In this document: one piece after another, positions 12,470 through 23,071 of the stretch
Layout of the letters: the number at the start of each line of letters is the position of its first letter
Numbering within the stretch: position 1 is the first letter of the stretch
Source of the DNA: Gracilaria vermiculophylla
Taxonomy: Eukaryota; Rhodophyta; Florideophyceae; Gracilariales; Gracilariaceae
DNA length: 64,000 bases
Assembly (NCBI GenBank): GCA_019155205.2
Contig: JAHNZQ020000049.1
Coordinates: forward strand, 350,126 to 414,125
Reading direction: 5' to 3'
Made by a program: the position numbers and the translations under genes
Notes under the pieces: generated by a model
Told to the model about the DNA's origin: nothing
The model's input: only the letters and a program-made list of their open reading frames with translations
Database searches by the model: none

Positions 12470-13630
12470 CTAACTTGCGCGTATCTTTCGGCGGTTCGTC
12501 GGATGTTTAACCGGGTTTGTCGAGAACATTTCGTCGCTTTCCTTCAAGTGAGGGCCTTCCATGACCTTACGGTCGACGTCCTGTTTGTATCTCCGCTGCG
12601 AGGCGTTGAGTCTCTCCTTAGCGAGGGAGAGTGCGTTCTCATACCACCTTAGGATGGAGCGTTTGGCTTGCGCCGCTGCTGGCGCCTGTGGCCCAACTGC
12701 CGAGTGCGCCGTGGCACGTGTCCCGATGACGTCACTTGGCGGGATGCGCGACGAGAGCACCAGATTGAAAGGAGCGGACCCCATGGAGCGGTGCACCTGT
12801 AGGTTGTATGCATATGTGAGGGGTCCCACATATGCGTCCCAATCCTTCTGGTGATCCGCAACGTAGTGCTTGAGCCTCGAGGCGATGGCTTTGTTGAACC
12901 TTTCCGCCTGTCCGTTTGTCTGGGAGTGATAGGCAGTTGTAAACAACTATTTCATCCCCAGCATTCCGGAGACGGCGCTGAAGAGTTTCGCCGCGAACTG
13001 GAGGCCATTGTTCGTTTGGAGGTACAACGGTATCCCGTAGGGGTAAACCCAATGCTCCAGAAAGGCGTCTGCAATCACAGTTGCAGTAGCGCTCCGGAGA
13101 GAGATGGCACGCGTGATCTTGGAAAAATGAACCGTGATCACCAGGATAAATCGATGTAATAGCTCCTTCTTGGAGAGAGGACCCAAAATGTCCATGGCCA
13201 CAAACTCCAACGGTCCTGAAGGTGGAAACAACGTGAGCGGCGTCCGATGTTTTCGTATACTCCACCTAGCGGCGGCGTAGGAATAGCAGTCCGCCACCGT
13301 TTGAAAGGCGTCATTAGCCATGTTCGGCCAATAGAACTCCCTCTGCACGGTGAAATACATCCGCGATCCACCGAGGTTCTAGACGTGGCGAGGATGGTGC
13401 GAGTGATACAACACCCTCGCCCGTAGTTTCGTCGGCACCACCTTTTGGAGAGCTCCATCCAGGGGGGCGCGGCGTACAAGCACGCCGTCTCGGTCAACGT
13501 CGAATGACGATGTCAAACTCCCTACAGTAGCGAGGCACTCCTTGCAGTACGCATCCGCACTCTGCTCCTTCAGGAACTCCGCTACGGTAATGGGGAGAAC
13601 TTCTTTCTCCTCCTTAACAAGAGCCATCAC
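12470..13630 (-). pseudogene. Integrase of chromovirus copy B
   Basis: One frame holds the whole integrase, broken by stops near 13378-13380 and 12947-12949. N-terminal zinc-binding residues are damaged (YHSHH kept, then CYSYAAA where a second Cys is expected). The catalytic core begins MDILGPLSK (first Asp). The second catalytic Asp is lost: TNNGLQF where copy A has TDDGPQ, an Asp-to-Asn change that one G-to-A transition explains. The third residue is present in SQTNGQAERFNK. The protein could not join strands even if the stops were read through. Confidence 0.85.
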
Positions 13631-15531
13631 CTCTGGGAGACCACTTTACTTTCTTTCAGGTTTACAGCACTCCAAACATCCTTCTCGGATCTTTCTTTCC
13701 CGTCGACGTGTTGGATAACCAGACACGGAATAGTGTCCTCCAAAGGTGTTTTGCCCTCCCCCTTGGTGGAGATTCGCGAGAGCGCGTCCGCTGCCTGTTG
13801 TTTAATTCCAGGGCGGTGGAAGATGTCAAACTCGAACTCCAGGAGGCGTAACCTCCACCTTTCCAGGCGACCGGAAGCATCCGTCAAGGACAGTATCCAC
13901 TTCAGTGGTGCGTGGTCCGTCCTCAATGTGAAGCGCGCGCCTTCCAGGTATGGGCGTAAAAGCAAAACCGCCCACAAGATGGCGAGACATTCGCGCTCCG
14001 AGGTGGAATAATTTCGTTCCGTGGGGATGAGGCTGCGACTTCAATACCCGATGAGTTGGAGTCCACCTTTTGGTAGCTCCTGTAGGAGGGCACATCCGAC
14101 CTGGAATTTACAGGCGTCAGTGTCCAGCACAATTCGGCTGTGCCGCTTCGAAAGTACCAAGACTGGTAGCTCTATTAGTCTCTTCTTCAGGGTGTCAAAG
14201 GCTTCGAACTCCTCTTCCGTCAAGATAGCCAATTGCGTCGGCCTGTTTTTATCCAAGAGGCGATATAACGGCGCCGCTATACGGGAGAAATTCGGTACAA
14301 ACCTCCAGAAGACGTTACACAACCCAATGAAGGAGCGGAGCTCCATTTGGTTTGTGAGAGGGCGAGTTTCCTTGATGGCGTGCTGAGTTTTCCTGGAAAC
14401 CTGTAGGTGGCCCGGGAGCACAACGTGCCTCAGGTAGTACCCCAACGACTTGAAAAAGAAACATTTCTCCAGCTTCAAGGTGAGGCCAGCATCCTTTAGG
14501 AGTTGGATCACGTGCTTCACATAAATGAAGTGCTTCTCCACGCTGCAGGAATATATAATGAAGTCATCGATATACAACAAGGCGTACTGCCACTTCACCT
14601 TGGACATGATAATGTCCACCGCTCGTTGGAACGTAGCGGGTGTATTCTTCAATCCAAATGGCATCCTTAGGAATCTGAAGATCCCACAGTGTGAGGTGTA
14701 CATTGTCTTATCCTTATCAAAGTCGTCAATTACAGTCTTCCAGTAGCTGCTGTTGGTATCCAGCGTGGAGAAAACGGACGCATCGCCTAGGAAATCGATA
14801 CATTCATCCATACGGGGTATCGGGTACGAATCGCGTACCGTCACCTCGTTGAGGCGTCTGTAGTCATTACAGAACCTTAAAGAGCCATCTTTCTTTTTGG
14901 CAAACACAACCAGGGAGGCCCATTAGGAATTGGAAGGCTCGATAACGCCGTTCTCCAAAATCGGGTGGACCCCATCGCGTTCAAAATCGCGCGCATGGGG
15001 TCCAGTCCTTCTCGGGAGTTGATTTACCGGCTTCGCATCCGGTGTGAGCTGGGTCCTATGCTTGACCAGGCTGACCTGACCCAAGCGACTAGACCACATG
15101 TCGTCAAAGGCGAATAGCATCTCCACTATCCTATGGCGATACCCTTCGAAATCCTCGCCAATTTGGAGCTTCTCCTGCCATGTGGCAGGATTCTCTTCCT
15201 CTGGAGCCGTTGAAGTCGCATCAGCCTCCATGGTGGCGGTTGTATCGTGGTCCGCAAGGTCTTCTGATCGAGGAAGGTGAGCCAGTCCGGCAGGGACGGG
15301 TAGTACCAGTCCGACGACAATTTCTTTCTGGAGCCGTAGCGGCGACTCCTTGAGGTTGGCGAGCACGACCCTGAAGAGAATTTTCTGTAATATTTTCATA
15401 ACACCATTCGCCATCATGGAGCGCTGCTTCGTCGTCAGGTGTGCACTTCCCTGTAGGAAGGAAAGGCCAGATGTAGAGGTTTGCAGCCAAACTTCGGCCT
15501 GACTTCTCGCAGGTATGTCGATAATCTTCAC
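13627..15531 (-). pseudogene. Reverse transcriptase and RNase H of chromovirus copy B
   Basis: A single minus-strand frame of about 630 codons. It contains the spacer block MMANGVMKI before RT, the RT palm (YPIPRMDECID, MPFGLKN) with catalytic YIDD near 14580, and the RNase H domain (VLDTDACKFQVG, then RTDHAPLKW). Stops: TAA near 14923-14925 at a codon that is Glu in copy A, and TGA at 14041-14043 where gypsy elements have Trp (Gly-Tyr-Trp). Apart from these two stops the frame is clean and conserved. Confidence 0.9.
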
Positions 15532-15559
15532 CCACCCGGAACTTATTCAACTGCATCTC

Positions 15560-15930
15560 TTTTGGAAGACTACCCACGTGACACGCGACTGCGTCCGGTA
15601 CTGGAGATGCGGACACGACACCTACAGGGGCATCGTCGTGAAACGTCACCTTCCGCACGCGTGGGTAGATTGCACGTGCATACCGATCCACAAAAAAAGT
15701 GCCAATATGCATTGTGTGGCCAAGTTGGTCGCCACGAGAAACCACACTCTCACCTGTAAGGAGCCCAACCAGAGGTACAAGGGGATTGCGCCGAGGATGG
15801 TCAATGCGCGTCGCGACGCATCGCGCACCGTAGAGAGCTTGCCAGTCTTCAAGGAGCCGACAACAGACCGCGGGAGCACGTCGGCGTGCACCAGATTGGG
15901 GCCAGCTCCAGTATCGAAGATAGCGCACAC
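15560..15930 (-). pseudogene. Aspartic protease of chromovirus copy B
   Basis: Retropepsin-like domain starting with the catalytic DTGAGPNLV. The second half (FFVDRYARAIYPRVRKVTF) is read one base out of phase with the first half and with the RT that follows. Copy A has the same frame pattern, so this shift predates the split between the copies, or it may reflect programmed frameshifting; the former seems simpler. Confidence 0.75.
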
Positions 15931-16169
15931 AGTGGTGGAGGCGAGCGGGGAACATCCTATAGAGGCGAATACCTTCTAATTATCACGGGGGAGCGTGCAA
16001 ACAGAATCCTCAAAGGTGTCGAATGAGGCCAACGGGATTGGGGGGCCCGCCGATTCTGCGTCAACGAAGCAGACGGCTTCTCCCCCTTTCCTAAAGGCGA
16101 CCTCCGTGGAGCTGAGGCTCGATGTTAAAGAGCCACGTGGAGCCTCTACACGTGGCTCTGAGGGTTTTC

Positions 16170-18396
16170 CTAGTTAGAGAGGGGCTGGTTTCCAGGCGGG
16201 GAAGGCTTCTGCGGTTGTGCTTCGCGATGCGACGTGTTCCTATGAGGTGCAACCGCCTGGGACACCGGAACCTGCTTTGCGGGTGCAAGTGACAGTGGGA
16301 CAGGCCGCACTCCCGGTGGAGCACGGTAACCGTAGTTTCTTTGAGGGGAGCGGATGTCGCGATATGCGGTTCGATAACTTCCACTCTCCGTTGGTGTGTC
16401 CTTCAGGTCCTGTAATTGTTTCTGTCGTTCCTGCAGGATGGCGGCACTCATTGCCGGGGTGAGAATCATACAGTTTACGGGCTCTCGTGACAGGCAAATC
16501 CTGCAAGGTAGTGGGTAGCCTCGAGGGTTCGCTAATCGGAAGCTCCTGTAGGATCCTGCCGAGGCGTACGAAGTGGGAGACGAGGGCGTCCTCGTCCTAG
16601 ACGGTGCTTCTTGAGAGGAGGCGTATGTGAGGGCAAGGGCCTCTTGCTCTTCTACGAGCGTGAGCTCGTCGACCACCTCCGTAATACTGGAGTCCAACGT
16701 CAGGTCGGATGCCCGACGGGTCCTTGAGGCCGCTTGTTTGTCCGAAAGTGGAGCATGACTGCGGCGAGTGGCACGGTGGGTATCCCCATAGGATTCCGCG
16801 AAACGCGCTAACTCCGTATAGGTGGTCTTTGGGTGCGTTGTCAGGTGATTACGCACCCTCACTGGTATCAAGGGAAGGAGTCTCTCGACAGAAAACGACT
16901 TCAACCGCCGTCCGGAGTACACGTTCCCACACCGAAGGGCTTTCGTCCACGGCTTCTGTGAGACCACCGTCTCGGTCATTCCGGTTTTCTGCCTAGAGGA
17001 GGTGACTTCAGCATCAGCATCGGCTATCACCTCGTCCGTGGCGTACCTTTTAAGGAGGAAATTGACTACCTCCGGGTACGTCGTCAAGATCTCCGTTCCA
17101 GGATTATCCAGAAGGTGCTCTCCCCCGTAAGGCGGGGATGCACCAGCGAGTGCGCTTGGCCTGTGAGGTAGAACTGGAAGCACCATACGGCGGCACCTTC
17201 ATGGATACCATTGATATTACACGCCGAACGGAAGCGCGTAAGAAACTTCAACACCGAGATGGGTTCATCGACTGAGAAGGAGTGCTTCTTCATTTGAAAA
17301 TCCATGCGGCGCTGCATCTTCGTGAGTCGTTTAGCGACCGACGCGTCGTACAGTGTGGAGCGATCATTCAACCTGTAGGTGTCATAATCCACCACTTTGG
17401 CGAAGAGGTTGTTAAGCGGGACGACCTTCCTGACCCTTCTGCTCTTCTCCTTGGGAGGTGTACTGTCCTCCGAGCTGGAGCTGTTTACGGATTCGGAGTC
17501 TGAGCTTCCCTCCAAATCGGTGTCTCGCTTGCGTCTTTTCTCCCTCCGTTTCTTTCTTCTTCTTTCCTTAAGGTGGTCTGGGTTACTGACGATACCCCCG
17601 TTATCGCGATCCACCCGAGGAATATCCTGTCTTTCTCTTCTTAGGGGAACTTCTTTGCGACCGGTATCCTGTCCTCCTCCACGGGGCGTCAGGTCCAGAC
17701 GGTGCATAGCAAGATTCCTGAGGTGGTCCCGTTTCCCTACGGCAGTATTACTTCCTCCTCTGGCGTAGAGGGTGGCAGTTTCCTGTCCTTCTCTGCCCGG
17801 GGTCACCTTAGGTGTTGATAAAGGGAACCTCTCCTGTACGGAAGAATAACTTTGAAACGCCGCTGCGGGGAGCAGATGCGCGATTTGGGAGCGCACCTCC
17901 GCACGGATAACATCTGAGATCACCTCGAAGAAAGGATCGAAATCCAGCAAAGCATCTACAGCCTGCTGAGCACTCCACGTTGCGATTTCCTCCACAAGGG
18001 TGTGGTGGCGCGCTCCGAAATGTGCTTCAACACCTGCAGGAATTATTTCGACCAGCTCTTGTGAGAGCCAATCCGTAAGGCGCGGGGCCAGCGACTCAAA
18101 GAGCGTGTCAGCCTCTGGGTGTTCCCGTCCCTACAGCTCCTGAGGTGGCGGTTGCGATGCCGTGTGCGGTTCTTCAATCTCCACATCGGCGTTCTCCAGA
18201 GGTGTTGCGGGGGATTCCGCTTGCCTCCGATCATGCATTCTCCTAAGGCGATTCCTGAAACGCTCCACTGAGGAGCCAGGATTCCGAAGGAGACTTTCAG
18301 GGTCCTCCAGTGTGGCCGCCATCTCCTGGGGAGCGCTGCACGTACTGCACCCACCGACGGAGTCGGTTGCCTGAGGATCCTATAGGCGGTTTCCAT
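16170..18396 (-). pseudogene. Gag of chromovirus copy B
   Basis: Three blocks in order: an N-terminal block (SAPQEMAATLEDPES, ERFRNRLRRMHDRRQ), a highly charged Lys/Arg and Ser/Asp-rich region (about 17600-17440), and the gag core (YRLNDRSTLYDASVAKRL) to 17084. A 1-bp loss near 17110 shifts the frame, and the C-terminal part (RCGNVYSG, then a damaged zinc knuckle CRICL) continues to 16170. A TAG near 18131 lies at the join of the first two blocks. The fragment at 28709-29059 and copy A both have CAG where this copy has TAG near 18380, so that stop is a private C-to-T change. Confidence 0.8.
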
Positions 18397-18553
18397 TGGG
18401 AGTTCTGAGGGGTCTATAGAGGTGTACGTCGGGGGTGCTTTTCTTCCACTTTCGAATCACCTAAAGGAAGAATTACACTGTTGGGGGTTGGTCGTTGCGA
18501 ACTAGAAACACGGTTCTGCTGCAAATTGTGCGAATCCTTTAGGAACTGGGACC

Positions 18554-18571
18554 TTCTAAGTTGGGAGACCA
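18554..18571 (-). other. Primer-binding site of chromovirus copy B
   Basis: Two bases after the 5' LTR the minus strand reads TGGTCTCCCAACTTAGAA. TGG at this position pairs with the CCA end of a tRNA. I cannot tell which tRNA. Copy A lacks this sequence and roughly 110 bp around it. Confidence 0.6.
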
Positions 18572-18573
18572 GT

Positions 18574-19126
18574 TGTGGTACTGTCAGCCCTCCTCTCGAG
18601 GTAGTAAAGCACAACGTCCGTTAGGAGTTTTTGTTGACTCCAAAGTCGCGTATTCCTAAAGGTGGTCTCCGGTATCCGCTGTCGCGAGCCGGGGGAATTC
18701 TGAGAGGAGATCCGCAAACGCCAAGCGGAGGGGGAGGTTCACTGGGCGGACACTGCTCCTACAGGCGTTCCTATGATGCGACCTGGGGATCGGCGGCTTA
18801 GAAACTTGCGTTGATCGACAAGAGACTCCAACAGGAAAAGTATATGAAGACTCAAGGGTGCTTGTCTTTACTTCCCCAGAGGTGGAGCTCAACCGGCAGA
18901 TTAAGTATCAAGCCGGGAACCCGCCTATGCAAGTCTCGCTACTGTACTAATTACCTGCATAAATTGACTAAAATAAATAATAATTCTACCGTTCCTCAAG
19001 GATACTGTCGCGCACGTGGGCGGGACTATGCACCTCGTAGCCCATCTAATAAAATACGAGCCCTTCTTAGGAATATTTTACCATAAGGCCAAACCACCCT
19101 ATTTCTTTAGGAGCCACTGTACTACA
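18574..19126 (-). repeat. 5' LTR of chromovirus copy B
   Basis: 553 bp with TG...CA ends on either strand (plus-strand start TGTGGTACTG, end GTACTACA). It borders dispersed-repeat sequence at 19127, so the array inserted into that repeat. Confidence 0.92.
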
Positions 19127-19485
19127 AAAATGGTTGAGAATTCTTTTAGTTTGTATTCTTGTTCAAAATGGCGTTTTCGTCTTCGGACCCTTCTAGCCTA
19201 ACAAATAAGCTTTTCATCCATCGAAGAGAAACTGAAATTCAAATATATTTTCACAGGCTTCGCGACAATCGTTGTAGTGTCTACTATGCGCACTACCCAG
19301 CAAACATGGGTCGACATGGGTCAATATACCGACAGTTTCAAAAACATACGACATGCTGTGAAATCTCAAAAAAACGAACAAATGTATACTGTACGCCTAC
19401 TAAAATAGGTTTCAGAAAAAAGTGAAGTCAAAAAAACGTTTCAAAAACATATGATCATCAATAACAAATCTTTATTGCGCGACGT

Positions 19486-21041
19486 TCAATAGTTTATTTT
19501 GCATCCTTTTTGCTGTAAAACGCTAATGCAGCGTTTCGACATCGAATTGATGTACGTTTCCACAATTGAAACTGTCTTAGATTTCCAGCAATTTTTAACA
19601 CAGTTTTTGAGTTCAAAAACTGTCTGAAATTGCCTTCCATGCGCATTAACCATCCTTGTAAGCAGTTCCAAAATGTGGTCGATTGGGTTCAAATCTGGTG
19701 AGCGCGCCGGCCACTCTAAAACAGATACCTAAAACTCCTGTAGCCAATTTTTGATTAAAAATGCAGTGTGTACAGGCGCATTATCCTGTTGAAAAATGAA
19801 ATTCTTTTCATGGAAACATAAACCAAAAGGTAGCAAATAGTTGTATAGAACTTCTTGATATTTTTCTGCATTCATGTTCGTTTCAATGAAGGCAATTTCC
19901 GTTAGACCTTTTTTAGAAATGCCCGACCAGACCATTGCAGAGCCTCCACTAGAAAGCCTGGAATAAACTTCATGACGTTCCTTACGAAGATCGTGCCAAT
20001 AATATTTGTAGCAATCTGGTCCGTCCTGTAGTACAGTGGCTCCTACGGAAATACGGTGGTTTGGCCTTAAGGTATAATATTCCTAAGAAGGGTTCGTAAT
20101 TTATTGGCTGGGCCACACGGTGCATAATCTTGCCCACGTGCGCTACAGTATCCTTAAGGTACGGCAGAATTTATTATTTATTTTAGATATTTCATGCGGG
20201 TAACTAGCACAGTAGTCCGACCTGCCGAGGCGGGCTACCGGCTTGATACCTATTCTGCCGGTTGACCTCCACCTCTGGGGAAGTAAAGACAAGCACCCTT
20301 GAGTCTTCTTCTACATTTTCCGGTTGGAGTCTCTTGTCTATTCACGCAGGTTTCTAAGCCGCCGATCCCCAGGTCGCATTGTAGCAGCGCCTGTAGGAGC
20401 ATTGTCCGCCCAGTGAACCTTCCCCTCCGCTTGGTGTTCGCGGATCACTTTCAGAACTCCCTCGGCTCGCGACAGCGGATACCGGAGACCATCTTTAGGA
20501 AAACGCGCCTTTCAAGTCACCAAAAACTCCTAACTGACGTGGTGCTTTACTACCTCGACAGGAGGGCTGAAAGTACCACACGTTCAAATTGAACATTTTT
20601 TCATCAGTAAAAACAACATTTTCCCATGCCTTTTACCAGTATACTTTTTCAGCACATTAGTCAATCATCTTTTGCCTGTGATTGTCTTGGAGAAAGAAAG
20701 TTTTCTTCATTTTTTTATATTTATATACATTTGTGTTGTTTATCTGCCTCCATAAAGTTGATTTAGAAAAGTTGAGATTGACATTTATTCCAATTTTTTT
20801 GTTTTATACTTTTTCTTTGCATAATTCTCTTTTAATTCCTCTTTTATCTGCCAGGCTGAGCTTCTTAGGGCGTCCAGGAGATCGTTTTAATACACAAAGA
20901 GTCGGATCTTTGAAAAAAGCAGCTATTGTGACCCGAGAACGCTTCAGTTTTTTTAGCGATAGCACTGTTACAATGTTTCTCGGCGTTTAATATGACGACT
21001 AGAAGCTGTTCTTGCTTGGAAAGTGGCGGACCTCGAGCCAT
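19486..21041 (-). pseudogene. mariner transposase (DD34D), interrupted
   Basis: The N-terminus begins near 21041 (MARGPPLSKQEQ). The first catalytic Asp is in FTDEKMFN, just before the LTR insertion. After the LTR the frame resumes (YYWHDLRKERHE, then MVWSGISKKG), with the second Asp in FQQDNAPVH and the third in SPDLNPID. Counting residues between the last two gives 34, the mariner DD34D spacing. One in-frame TAG lies at about 19729-19731 and further stops lie in the N-terminal part. It ends at 19486. Cut-and-paste transposase by family; inactive here. Confidence 0.88.
20027..20580 (+). repeat. Solo chromovirus LTR inside the mariner
   Basis: 554 bp, in the opposite orientation to copies A and B, with TGTAGTACAG and TACCACA ends. 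It is flanked by a 5-bp target duplication with one mismatch (CGTCC / CGTTC). It sits inside the mariner transposase frame, which resumes on the other side, so it is younger than the mariner. Confidence 0.92.
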
Positions 21042-22971
21042 GTTTATTAGAAAAAAGGCGGTGTACATATCTTTTTGAAACGAATCTACGTAGACTATGT
21101 GCAATATCTAGCCTACAGTACAGTTTTCGCGCAATTTTGAGGGGTAATATGATTTTGAAACGCACTGTATATCTGGTGCATTGCCAGCAAGCTGCAGATC
21201 GAAGAAATTATCTGTGGTTTAACAACTTCAGCACCATTCTTGAGACAGGCACATGAGAGGCCGACGATCAACTGGGAATTACCGTGATTACTTTTCTTAG
21301 GAGAAAGTGACATTAGATTAGAGTCCAGGCACGGCTACACCCCCCCAGTGCACTATATCTGCGCAGCGCCAAACTTATGGCAAAGTTAATTTTCGCTGTT
21401 AGCTTGTTCTTCTTGACAAAAAATTCCGTTTGCACGGCGCAAGAACGTCGTGTAATGCAACATGCGTTGAGCAAATAGAGCGCGGTCGCGTTGCATTTGG
21501 AGCGCAGGATGCGGACGCTGCCAATCACGTTGCCGAGTACCTTGAGGCACCGCAGCTGAGAGTCCTCGTGATTGCGCTGATTCGTGCCGACGCCATCGTA
21601 TGAAGGTGTCCTCGTTGCGCTGCGAATCTGCTTCGCGATCGCTCTCCTACTTCTTGTTGATTCAGTATCTGTCCATACCTCAATTAAACTTAATTGCGGT
21701 TCTCAAGCAGTTTTGGTCAAGATTGCTAAAGGAGCAGATTCAGGGAATAGCGCATGTTTTATCCGATTTCCGGAAGACATGCGAGAACCCCAAAAGAATG
21801 AAAAGTGTTCATACAAGAAAAAACTTACTTTCCAAAGCATTTCGTCAAAAGACAAAGTTTTAATATCGAATGTGATGCAAAAGAGAGTCAAAAAAGTACC
21901 TTTCCGGAGCAAAATAATCATGAATTTTGTTTTCCCATTCGTTTGTATCATTTAAAAGACAAACCATTTGGAATACTGCATTATATTTTCCGATTTGAAA
22001 ATTAAGCATGCACATTTTTCTAGTTTAAAAACTACTACAATATTACATTCTATAAGCAACTTAGAACAAAAAACCCTCCTTCAAAACTTTTTGAACTGAT
22101 ATCGTTGCATTTTCTCCACAGCTTACATGAAACTCACATGCAGTACAACAACTTCGCAGGATCCTAAAAAACGACTGCTTCTTCCCAGAGGGAAAAAACA
22201 GCGAAAGACCTATACTCAAAGTTTAATATCTCCGATTAAATAAAGAAATGTTCTCCAGTTCTGTTTTGCACATGATGTTTTGCATTTCAAAGGATATGTG
22301 AGAGATTGAGCAAAGCATGATAACGAAGTATGGTAACTCAATACGAAACGTTGACTAATTCATATGGATTGTCATCCGATGAGTTTTTCATGCACTTCAC
22401 ATGACATTCAAATGCGCAGGAAACGAAAAAAGTTCCTACGTGATGCTTTCTGTGGCAAAAGCAGGGAAGAGAAAGCACTTCTGACCTCAACCACACACAT
22501 GGATGGAGTCTCCGTGAGTTTACCGGGCCAACGTTTATAGTACTTCCTGTATAGGACCCTCTTTTGGGATAGATCCTGCTCCCTTTTGAGGATTGCGACG
22601 GCTGCTCATGCGATTTTGATGATGCAACCCTTGCAGTAGACTCAAGTACCTACAGTGAAATAATCCAGATCGGGAACATGCTTGATGTTCTTTACAATCT
22701 CTCTGAAGTTATCTTATTCAATGCGCGTTATCGCATTCTGGACGATAAGCAGAGCTGCTGCACAAAATTTTGGGGGTTTAGCGTTCTATTTCAATTGTTA
22801 AGGTATCAAGTTGCCCCATGTCAGACATCTCAACAATATTCTGTGCCAGGTAAGAAATTGTCGACCAGCCGCGCCAACCGGGTATTTTGAACAAAGCAAG
22901 CCGAAATTGGTGTCGCAGCAGGTTTCCGCGAGAACAGCGCTGCCACGCTGTGCGTATACAGCAGAGTTGCT

Positions 22972-23071
22972 NNNNNNNNNNNNNNNNNNNNNNNNNNNNN
23001 NNNNNNNNNNNNNNNNNNNNNNNNNNNNNNNNNNNNNNNNNNNNNNNNNNNNNNNNNNNNNNNNNNNNNNN
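22972..23071. other. Assembly gap (100 N)
   Basis: Exactly 100 Ns. The gap begins where DR copy 1 would continue (compare 47790-47850), so the repeat probably caused the break. The size is likely a placeholder. Confidence 0.95.

Larger units (their letters stand above)
8575..19126 (-). mobile_element. Chromovirus (Ty3/gypsy) copy B, complete with both LTRs
   Basis: About 10.55 kb from LTR to LTR. Reading the minus strand: 5' LTR (18574-19126), primer-binding site, gag, protease, RT, RNase H, integrase, chromodomain, then about 2.9 kb that holds an antisense ORF and a polypurine tract, then the 3' LTR. The order PR-RT-RH-IN plus chromodomain places it among chromoviruses (Metaviridae). Pol keeps one frame through RT and RNase H, but stops, frameshifts and a changed integrase catalytic residue show it is dead. 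The target-site duplication cannot be tested because the other end of the array is outside the window. Confidence 0.92.
19329..21167 (-). mobile_element. mariner-type DNA transposon, split by an LTR
   Basis: Bounded by TA on each side (19327-19328 and 21168-21169). The terminal inverted repeats share the core GTTTCAAAA and CATA. The other DR copy (near 45990) preserves the empty site with a single TA. Removing the solo LTR and one 5-bp target duplication leaves about 1.28 kb, the normal size of mariner elements. It encodes the transposase on the minus strand. Confidence 0.9.
19127..22971 (+). repeat. Dispersed repeat DR, copy 1 (with nested mariner)
   Basis: Non-LTR-like repeat of unknown type, closely similar to 45785-47850 once the mariner at 19329-21167 is removed; part of it also matches 44401-44775. 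It runs up to the 100-N gap. One plus-strand frame (about 21584-21800) is conserved in all three copies and encodes a hydrophobic stretch (ALLLLVDSVSVHT) followed by a soluble part. A minus-strand frame over 21313-21528 is also conserved with 46177-46400. I cannot say which strand, if any, is coding. Confidence 0.75.

Noticed and set aside
20299..20592. 97-codon plus-strand frame
   Set aside because: Lies within the solo LTR; matching frames in other LTR copies are artefacts of the same sequence.
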